DNA from: Deltaproteobacteria bacterium RBG_16_44_11
GTDB taxonomy: Bacteria; Desulfobacterota; Syntrophia; Syntrophales; Smithellaceae
Direction of reading: 5' to 3'
Length of the DNA: 9,323 nucleotides
Assembly (NCBI GenBank): GCA_001797845.1
Contig: MGQN01000015.1
Coordinates: 1 to 9,323, forward strand
This document shows positions 4,451 through 9,323 of this stretch, one piece after another. The translations under genes and the position numbers were made by a program. Within the stretch, counting starts at the first letter, position 1; each line of letters starts with the position of its first letter. Under the pieces are notes generated by a model. The model saw only the letters and a list, made by a program, of their open reading frames with translations, had not been told where the DNA came from and searched no databases.

Positions 4451-6028
4451 ATGACTAAACCACCAAAACCAATTGAAATTGATTTTAATCCCGAGTTCAA
4501 GCGAGCGCTTTCGTTGATGGAAGAGACGGACAAAAATATCTTCATCACGGGCCGGGCAGGCACCGGTAAATCAACTCTGCTTAATTATTTTCATAACAAC
4601 ACTAAAAAAAACGCCGTTATTCTGGCGCCAACGGGTGTTGCCGCCGTTAATGTCGGCGGGCAAACAATTCATTCCTTTTTCCATTTCAAGCCGAATGTGA
4701 CTCCCGCGTCAATTAAAAAGAAAAAGAGCGCGGAAAAAGAAAAACCATCTCTCTACAAAAAGCTTACAACGATTATCATCGATGAAGTTTCCATGGTGCG
4801 GGCTGATCTGCTGGATTGTGTGGATAAATTTCTGCGCCTCAACGGCCCCAATTCCAAACGTCCTTTCGGCGGCGTGCAAATGATTTTCATCGGCGATCTC
4901 TATCAACTGCCGCCTGTTGTCACCAGTACGGAGCGCGAAATTTTCCAATCTCACTATAACAGCCCCTATTTTTTCAGCGCCAAAATCCTGGAACAACTGG
5001 ATATGGAATTTGTCGAGCTGGAAAAAGTTTATCGCCAGAAAGACAACGAATTTATTCGCCTGCTTAACGCTATTCGTAACCGCACAATAACTGATGATGA
5101 TTTGGCGTTGTTCAATAAGCGCCTCGATTCTCAGTTTACCGCCCCCTCCGGCGCTTTTTATCTGTCTTTGACCAGCACTAATGATTCAGCCGACGGCATT
5201 AACGAGGAACAATTGGCTAAGATTCCCGGCAAAATATGGAAAGCGCAAGGTATAATCGATGGCGAATTCGGTAAAGAATATTTACCGACAGCCGTAGAAT
5301 TAAATCTTAAAAAAGGCGCGCAGATAATGCTCTTGAATAATGATACCTACGGACGGTGGATTAACGGCACCATCGGTAAAATAACGGGATTCAGAAAAGA
5401 TGACGAAGGCGAAGAGATAATTGCCGCCAAACTGGATAACGGCGAATCCGTAGAAATTAGTCCCTATACCTGGAAAATCTACCGTTTCTTTTTAAAAAAT
5501 GATGAGCTTCGTTCCGAAGATGTCGGGTCGTTCACCCAATATCCGGTGCGCTTGGCCTTTGCGGTCACGATTCACAAAAGCCAAGGAAAAACCTTCGAAA
5601 ATGTCATTATTGACGTGGGACGTGGCACTTTCGCCCACGGACAGATGTATGTGGCGCTTTCCCGCTGCACATCGCTTGCTGGAATCGTTCTGAAACAGCC
5701 GCTGAAGAAAAGCCATATTTTGATGGATTGGCATATTGTAAAATTTCTTACACGCACGCAATACGATAAAGCAGAACAAAAATGCTCTCACGACGATAAA
5801 TTGCAAATCATTCATTCCGCCATAAAGGAGAAGAAGAATTTGGATATTCTCTATTTGAAAGCAAAAGATGAAAAATCGCGCCGTACGATCCGTCCGCTGT
5901 TTGTCGGAGAGATGGAATACAGCGGACATCCTTTTATTGGGATGGATGCCTATTGCCTGACGCGTAAGGAAAAACGCCGCTTTAATGTGGATCGAATATT
6001 GGAAATCTGCGTATCGTCAAATAAATGA
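4451..6028 (+). CDS. PIF1/RecD-type superfamily 1 DNA helicase with a C-terminal WYL-like domain (525 aa)
   Basis: The helicase motifs appear in order: Walker A G-R-A-G-T-G-K-S-T (34-42), motif Ia L-A-P-T-G-V-A-A (58-65), Walker B I-I-I-D-E-V-S (108-114), motif III G-D-L-Y-Q-L-P-P-V (148-156), Y-R-Q-K-D (194-198), motif V T-I-H-K-S-Q-G-K-T-F (373-382) and motif VI M-Y-V-A-L-S-R (399-405). This order fits a 5'-to-3' PIF1-like ATPase (COG0507 type) acting on DNA in the cytoplasm. After about residue 445, I-x-x-A-I-x-x-x-x-x-L-D-I-L-Y, an R-x-I-R-P pattern and a final R-x-F-x-x-D-R-I resemble a WYL domain, a ligand or nucleic-acid sensing fold; the W-Y-L triad itself reads D-A-Y-C here. The start ATG has only a weak GGGA site. 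The gene diverges from the cassette array, in the place and direction an integron integrase gene would usually take. Confidence 0.88.
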   Translation: MTKPPKPIEIDFNPEFKRALSLMEETDKNIFITGRAGTGKSTLLNYFHNNTKKNAVILAPTGVAAVNVGGQTIHSFFHFKPNVTPASIKKKKSAEKEKPSLYKKLTTIIIDEVSMVRADLLDCVDKFLRLNGPNSKRPFGGVQMIFIGDLYQLPPVVTSTEREIFQSHYNSPYFFSAKILEQLDMEFVELEKVYRQKDNEFIRLLNAIRNRTITDDDLALFNKRLDSQFTAPSGAFYLSLTSTNDSADGINEEQLAKIPGKIWKAQGIIDGEFGKEYLPTAVELNLKKGAQIMLLNNDTYGRWINGTIGKITGFRKDDEGEEIIAAKLDNGESVEISPYTWKIYRFFLKNDELRSEDVGSFTQYPVRLAFAVTIHKSQGKTFENVIIDVGRGTFAHGQMYVALSRCTSLAGIVLKQPLKKSHILMDWHIVKFLTRTQYDKAEQKCSHDDKLQIIHSAIKEKKNLDILYLKAKDEKSRRTIRPLFVGEMEYSGHPFIGMDAYCLTRKEKRRFNVDRILEICVSSNK

Positions 6029-6072
6029 GGGGAAACCCTGCTGCTAATGCTTGCGCTTTCGGCAAAAACACC

Positions 6073-6100
6073 TTGACAAATAGGCCTTGTTGAATAAGAT
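6073..6100 (+). promoter_or_regulatory. Promoter for tRNA-Gly
   Basis: A perfect TTGACA -35 box (6073-6078) is followed after 16 bp by TAAGAT (6095-6100, 4 of 6). The predicted start near 6107 is about 7 nt ahead of the mature tRNA 5' end. It lies in the 85-bp gap after the helicase stop codon. That gap also holds a small AGGG-GAAA-CCCT hairpin without a T-run. Confidence 0.6.
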
Positions 6101-6113
6101 TCCTCTCCACTGA

Positions 6114-6188
6114 GCGGGCGTAATTCAGTGGTAGAATGTCAGCTTCCCAAGCTGGACGTCGTGGGTTCGAGCCCCATCGCCCGCTCCA
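6114..6188 (+). tRNA. tRNA-Gly (anticodon CCC)
   Basis: A complete cloverleaf of 75 nt including an encoded CCA end (6186-6188). The acceptor stem GCGGGCG/CGCCCGC pairs perfectly. The D arm is ATTC-AGTGGTA-GAAT, the anticodon arm is TCAGC-TTCCCAA-GCTGG with anticodon CCC at 6146-6148, and the T arm is GTGGG-TTCGAGC-CCCAT. It decodes GGG. A tRNA directly ahead of rimP-nusA-infB parallels metY in E. coli, although here it is a glycine tRNA with its own promoter and a 317-bp gap before rimP. Confidence 0.96.
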
Positions 6189-6233
6189 TTATTAATGAGA
6201 CTCGCTGACTATAGGAATCGTTAGTTGTAGTGA

Positions 6234-6364
6234 GACTCAAATTTCATAAGCGCAGCGTGATGAAATTTGTAAGTCGAACTATCCAATAGCCAAAGGCTAT
6301 TGGAATTATCCCGTATGCACAGCGTATCGGGATATCCCGCACAGCGGAGGGTATAAATATACCC
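6234..6364. repeat. Cluster of consecutive hairpins, REP-like, between tRNA-Gly and rimP
   Basis: Five stem-loops follow each other almost without gaps. First, CAAATTTCAT/ATGAAATTTG (6238-6269), extended by GACT/AGTC across a TA bulge to 6234-6275. Second, CCAATAGCC-AAA-GGCTATTGG (6283-6303). Third, ATCCCGTATGC-ACA-GCGTATCGGGAT with one bulge (6308-6333). Fourth, an imperfect CCGC-ACA-GCGG hairpin (about 6333-6353). Fifth, GGGTATA/TATACCC (6349-6364). Hairpins one, three and four share a G-C-R-C-A-G-C-G apical motif. None has a terminator-like T-run. A TGAGACTC direct repeat (6196-6203 and 6231-6238) precedes the cluster. No gene is visible in this stretch. Confidence 0.65.
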
Positions 6365-6416
6365 GTGATTAACTACTTAGCAGCTTTCAGACCGCAGAAA
6401 TAATTCTTGCATTGCC

Positions 6417-6425
6417 TGCTATACT
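6417..6425 (+). promoter_or_regulatory. Extended -10 promoter for the rimP-nusA-infB operon
   Basis: TGC-TATACT carries the TGn extension plus a 5-of-6 -10 hexamer. No convincing -35 box is present at the usual spacing, as is common for extended -10 promoters. Transcription would start near 6431, about 75 nt ahead of the rimP start and 38 nt ahead of the leader terminator. Confidence 0.5.
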
Positions 6426-6468
6426 GTGTTAGCTGATTATCGAAACCATCGATTATTGTGTATTGATG

Positions 6469-6491
6469 AGTGGGCCATTGCCCACTTTTTT
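6469..6491 (+). terminator. Intrinsic terminator in the rimP leader, probable attenuator
   Basis: AGTGGGC-CATT-GCCCACT forms a 7-bp GC-rich stem with a tetraloop and runs into TTTTTT and further T-rich sequence. It ends 14 nt before the rimP start codon. It could stop read-through from the tRNA, but it also lies downstream of the operon's own candidate promoter, which makes it a possible attenuator of an operon encoding NusA. Confidence 0.72.
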
Positions 6492-6505
6492 ATTTTCTGG
6501 GCTAT

Positions 6506-6982
6506 ATGAACATTGATTTAGAAGAGAAAATCAGGCAACTGGCCGAACCGGTGATCGTCTCGGAGGGGATGGAGTTAATCCATGTTGAATGCGTCAAAAT
6601 GCAAACCCGCTGGATCATCCGTCTTTACCTGGATAAGGAAAATGGCGTTACGCTTGATGACTGCGGCGCGGTAAGCAATCAACTGGGCGATGTCTTTGAT
6701 ATTAACGATTTGATAAAAGGCGCCTACACCCTCGAGGTTTCTTCTCCCGGATTTGACCGGCCGATATCGCGTGATCTTGATTTTATAAAGTACAAGAACT
6801 CCCGCATAAATATTAAAACGGGTGTAAAAATAGAGGGTATAAAAAATTTTCACGGCATTCTTCTGGATTACATCGAAGAGGAAGGCAAAAAAATGGCTTT
6901 GATGGACATCTCCGGAAAAATTTATCGGATTCCCAGAAAAGATATTGTCAAAGCCAACCTTGCCGATGCCGGAAAAATATAA
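6506..6982 (+). CDS. rimP: Ribosome maturation factor RimP (158 aa)
   Basis: The product is the usual RimP length. It has the N-terminal alpha/beta domain (E-K-I-R-Q-L-A-E-P-V, then G-M-E-L-I-H-V-E-C-V), the D-D-C-G-A-V-S-N-Q-L segment at about 51-60, and the family signature L-E-V-S-S-P-G-F-D-R-P-I at 76-87. The C-terminal part is the small SH3-like beta-barrel. RimP assists 30S subunit maturation in the cytoplasm. The start is placed at ATG 6506-6508. An in-frame ATG at 6470 would add 12 residues encoded by the terminator hairpin and its T-run and is rejected. The Shine-Dalgarno is weak. It is the first gene of a rimP-nusA-infB operon, with nusA 79 nt downstream. Confidence 0.93.
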   Translation: MNIDLEEKIRQLAEPVIVSEGMELIHVECVKMQTRWIIRLYLDKENGVTLDDCGAVSNQLGDVFDINDLIKGAYTLEVSSPGFDRPISRDLDFIKYKNSRINIKTGVKIEGIKNFHGILLDYIEEEGKKMALMDISGKIYRIPRKDIVKANLADAGKI

Positions 6983-7061
6983 TTATTAAAAACAAGAAAT
7001 TAATGCCGGCAGGAATAATTTTTTCGCGGCATTTCAGAGATAATAAGGGAGGAATTTGTAA

Positions 7062-8339
7062 ATGTTGTCAGAACTTAAACGTCTGATTGAGCAGATGGGC
7101 AAGGACAGAGGTATAGAAAAAGAAACCATTACCGAAGCCCTGGAAGCGGCGATGCTCACAGCTGCGCGCAAAAAGCTGGGACAAAACGTGGATATCGAAG
7201 CCCATTACAACGATGAGGCTGGTGAAATTGAAGTTTTTCAATTCAAAACAGTTGTCGATAAAGTCCTTGATCCGGAAACGCAAATTGTCAAAGAAGAAGC
7301 AAGAAAAACGCTCGATGAAGGCGCGGAACCCGGTGATAGTTTGGGCATGAAAATCGAAACAGGTTCCTTTGGCCGCATTGCCGTGCAAATGGCCAAGCAA
7401 ATAATCATTCAGCGGGTTAAAGACGCTGAACGCGATAATATTTATGAGGAATACAAAGACCGCAAAGGTGAATTGCTCACCGGCTTTGTTCAAAGATTCG
7501 AAGGCGGCAGTATTATTGTCAACCTGGGGCGCGCGGAAGGCGTGGTGCCTCCGGCAGAACAAATTCACCGCGAAACTTACAAGCGCGGAGAAAGAATCCG
7601 CTCCTATATTGTCGATGTCAAAAAGAACACCAAAGGCTCGCAAATAATTCTTTCCCGCACGCATCCGTCATTTTTAAAGGCGCTTTTCGAAGTGGAAGTC
7701 CCGGAAATTTCCGAAGGTCTTATTGATATTGTCAGCGTAGCCCGGGAACCGGGCAAGCGCGGAAAAATCGCCGTCCAGGCTAAGGACAAGGATATTGATC
7801 CGGTGGGCGCCTGCGTGGGCATGAGAGGTTCGCGCGTGCAGAGCGTGGTGCAAGAACTGCGCGGTGAAAAAATTGATATCATTCCTTTTACCACTGACGC
7901 GGCTAAATATGTAAGTAGCGCCCTCTCTCCGGCCAAAGTCAATCGCGTATTGGTTGATGATGAAAACCGGACAATGACGGTTATTGTTCCCGACGATCAG
8001 CTGTCTTTGGCTATCGGCAAAAATGGGCAAAATGTCCGGCTGGCTGTTAAACTGACCGGATGGAAAATCGACGTAAAAAGTGAAACAATGGCCACGGAAA
8101 AAGAGGAGGAAGGACAAACGGATTTAACAAAACTTACGGGTGTAGGGCCGGCAATGGCACAAAAACTCATGGATAAAGGTATCAAGAGCATCGCCATGGT
8201 CGCAGCAACAGAGCCCGAATTATTATCTTCGATTCCGGGTGTCGGTGAAAAGACTGCCTTACATTGGATTGAGGCGGCCGGTAAGATTTTGGACGAGGAA
8301 GCTCTAATCGATAAAAAAGCTTCACAACCGAATATTTAA
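7062..8339 (+). CDS. nusA: Transcription termination/antitermination protein NusA (425 aa)
   Basis: The domain order is that of NusA: an RNA-polymerase-binding N-terminal domain (about 1-130), an S1 RNA-binding domain (about 136-200, with G-F-V-Q-R-F-E-G-G and E-G-V-V-P-P), KH1 (G-M-R-G at 253-256), KH2 (A-I-G-K-N-G-Q-N at 317-324), and a C-terminal helix-hairpin-helix region at about 355-410 (L-T-G-V-G-P and I-P-G-V-G-E-K-T). It is longer than the KH2-ending NusA of firmicutes and shorter than the E. coli form with two acidic repeats. NusA controls pausing, termination and antitermination in the cytoplasm. The start has a strong AGGGAGGA ribosome site (7046-7053), 8 nt upstream. infB follows after 17 nt. 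Confidence 0.97.
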   Translation: MLSELKRLIEQMGKDRGIEKETITEALEAAMLTAARKKLGQNVDIEAHYNDEAGEIEVFQFKTVVDKVLDPETQIVKEEARKTLDEGAEPGDSLGMKIETGSFGRIAVQMAKQIIIQRVKDAERDNIYEEYKDRKGELLTGFVQRFEGGSIIVNLGRAEGVVPPAEQIHRETYKRGERIRSYIVDVKKNTKGSQIILSRTHPSFLKALFEVEVPEISEGLIDIVSVAREPGKRGKIAVQAKDKDIDPVGACVGMRGSRVQSVVQELRGEKIDIIPFTTDAAKYVSSALSPAKVNRVLVDDENRTMTVIVPDDQLSLAIGKNGQNVRLAVKLTGWKIDVKSETMATEKEEEGQTDLTKLTGVGPAMAQKLMDKGIKSIAMVAATEPELLSSIPGVGEKTALHWIEAAGKILDEEALIDKKASQPNI

Positions 8340-8356
8340 ATTAGGGAGTTTTGCGC

Positions 8357-9323
8357 ATGGCGAAAAAGCGAGTTCATGAATTAGCTAAAGAACTGAACAT
8401 GGAAAATAAAGATTTAATCGCGCGTTTGGAGAAAATCGGCATTACCGTAAAATCGCATTCCAGTTCTTTAGAGGACAGCGAAGTGGAAAAAATAAAGGAA
8501 GTAATGCTCGCCGGTGAATCTCGCCAAATTGTTGAGGAACGAATAAAATCAACCGTCATTCGCCGTCGCGCTGTCCGCGCCCCCTTAGAAGAGGCCCCTC
8601 TGGCTGAAGCAGAGCACGAAGCTGAGGATTTATCTAAAAAGCAGGAAGATGAATCTTTAACCAAGCCGGAAGACAAAGCAGGTAAGGATAAAAAAGAGGC
8701 GCCGGCCAAAGCTCCGGTTACCCCGGCCCCAGAGGCTTTTGGTCCTCCCAGGAAAAAATTACCGAAAAGCGAAGAAGAGGCGGCAAAAGAAAAACCGGCG
8801 GCAGATACAGCAGGCGTGGAAAAGCTCAAACAGCAGCCGGCGGCAGTCCCATCGAAGCCCGGTGTAGTTACTAAACACAAAATCATCAGGCCGGAAGCAA
8901 AAGGAATTCCGCAGAAAGCGTCTCTAAAACCAGGTGAAAAAATAATTATTCCTCCACCGGAAAAATCTCTCAAGAAGGAATTTGATAAAGCAAAGAAAAA
9001 AGGCAAAGCGCCGGTAGAAGTATTTATTGAAGAGGAAAAAGTAGTCCCGCGCCGCAAGGTTTTAGAGAAAAGAATAGAAAAGAAGTTAAGAAAGCAGGAT
9101 GAAGACAGAGAGGTAATTTTTACCAAGTGGCGAGACGAGAAAAAGGTCGCTCCCGTCAAAATGAAGAAAACAGAAATTACCGTTCCTAAAGCAATTAAAA
9201 GGCGCATCAAGATTGGGGAAACTATATCGGTAGGCGACCTGGCCAAAAGAATCGGCGTTAAAGTGAGCGAAGTAATCAACAAACTGATGTCCATGGGGGT
9301 TATGGCCACTATTAATCAATCCA
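8357..9323 (+). CDS. infB: Translation initiation factor IF-2, N-terminal part (322 codons, runs off the right edge)
   Basis: The frame is open from ATG 8357 to the end of the window. It opens with an IF2_N domain (M-A-K-K-R-V-H-E-L-A-K-E-L-N-M-E-N-K-D-L), then a long linker of about 200 residues rich in Lys, Glu, Pro and Ala. A second IF2_N-like domain at about 280-322 follows (V-P-K-A-I-K-R-R-I-K-I-G-E, then V-G-D-L-A-K-R-I-G-V-K). The GTPase domain with its G motifs lies outside the window. IF-2 is the cytoplasmic GTPase that brings initiator tRNA to the 30S subunit. The ribosome site TTAGGGAG is 8 nt upstream and nusA ends 17 nt before, so the two are co-transcribed. A 311-codon open frame on the opposite strand is a shadow. 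Confidence 0.96.
   Translation, partial: MAKKRVHELAKELNMENKDLIARLEKIGITVKSHSSSLEDSEVEKIKEVMLAGESRQIVEERIKSTVIRRRAVRAPLEEAPLAEAEHEAEDLSKKQEDESLTKPEDKAGKDKKEAPAKAPVTPAPEAFGPPRKKLPKSEEEAAKEKPAADTAGVEKLKQQPAAVPSKPGVVTKHKIIRPEAKGIPQKASLKPGEKIIIPPPEKSLKKEFDKAKKKGKAPVEVFIEEEKVVPRRKVLEKRIEKKLRKQDEDREVIFTKWRDEKKVAPVKMKKTEITVPKAIKRRIKIGETISVGDLAKRIGVKVSEVINKLMSMGVMATINQS

Noticed and set aside
4709..5929. Minus-strand and alternate plus-strand open frames within the helicase region
   Set aside because: All helicase motifs lie in the single plus-strand frame 4451-6028; the others show no recognisable domains.
6470..6505. An upstream ATG start for rimP adding 12 residues
   Set aside because: It lies within the intrinsic terminator hairpin and its T-run, and the extra residues do not match the usual RimP N-terminus.
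7068..8197. Several minus-strand open frames opposite nusA
   Set aside because: They are antisense shadows of a well-recognised NusA gene and have no recognised domains.
8374..9309. A 311-codon open frame on the minus strand
   Set aside because: It lies opposite infB, whose frame is open with clear IF-2 domains; the minus frame is Ser/Phe-rich low-complexity sequence mirroring the Lys/Glu-rich linker.

Overview
The window joins two very different kinds of DNA. The right half (about 4451-9323) is ordinary bacterial chromosome: a PIF1/RecD-type helicase with a C-terminal WYL-like domain, a tRNA-Gly(CCC), and the start of the conserved rimP-nusA-infB transcription/translation operon. A single-HhH-region NusA of 425 aa and an IF-2 with a long charged, Pro/Ala-rich linker suggest a Gram-negative bacterium. 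My best guess is a deltaproteobacterial lineage (Syntrophales/Desulfobacterota-like), but this is an impression from protein style, not a search.

The left half (1-4202) reads as an integron cassette array on the minus strand. Seven short imperfect palindromes with nearly identical sequence lie between single genes. Each begins with ...AAC and ends with GTT..., and each carries an inner CAGCCG/CGGCTG-type stem. These fit attC recombination sites of 55-65 bp. Each gene starts roughly 10-45 nt after one attC core and stops just before the next. One site shows a compensatory double change in its stem, so the fold itself looks selected. The strong similarity between sites is typical of a sedentary chromosomal integron or a cluster of attC sites lacking an integrase (CALIN). 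No integrase is visible in the window.

In cassette order (right to left) the genes are: a 291-aa four-helix membrane protein, a 118-aa exported lipocalin-like protein, a 128-aa membrane-anchored protein, a 232-aa membrane-anchored helical protein, a 138-aa four-helix membrane protein, a 57-aa two-helix membrane protein, a 169-aa lipoprotein, and the first 26 codons of a probable SAM-dependent methyltransferase. All seven complete products carry a membrane or export signal and I recognise none of them. The array is AT-rich compared with the housekeeping half.

The attI-proximal end of the array, where a divergent intI gene would normally sit, is instead next to the divergently transcribed helicase. 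About 275 bp separate them. This stretch holds a GTTAATA core-like heptamer at the cassette boundary, a 19-bp operator-like palindrome and a candidate helicase promoter.

Between the tRNA and rimP lies a dense run of hairpins (6234-6364). An extended -10 promoter follows, then an intrinsic terminator placed in the rimP leader as a likely attenuator. A tRNA gene ahead of rimP-nusA-infB recalls the metY-rimP-nusA-infB arrangement of E. coli.
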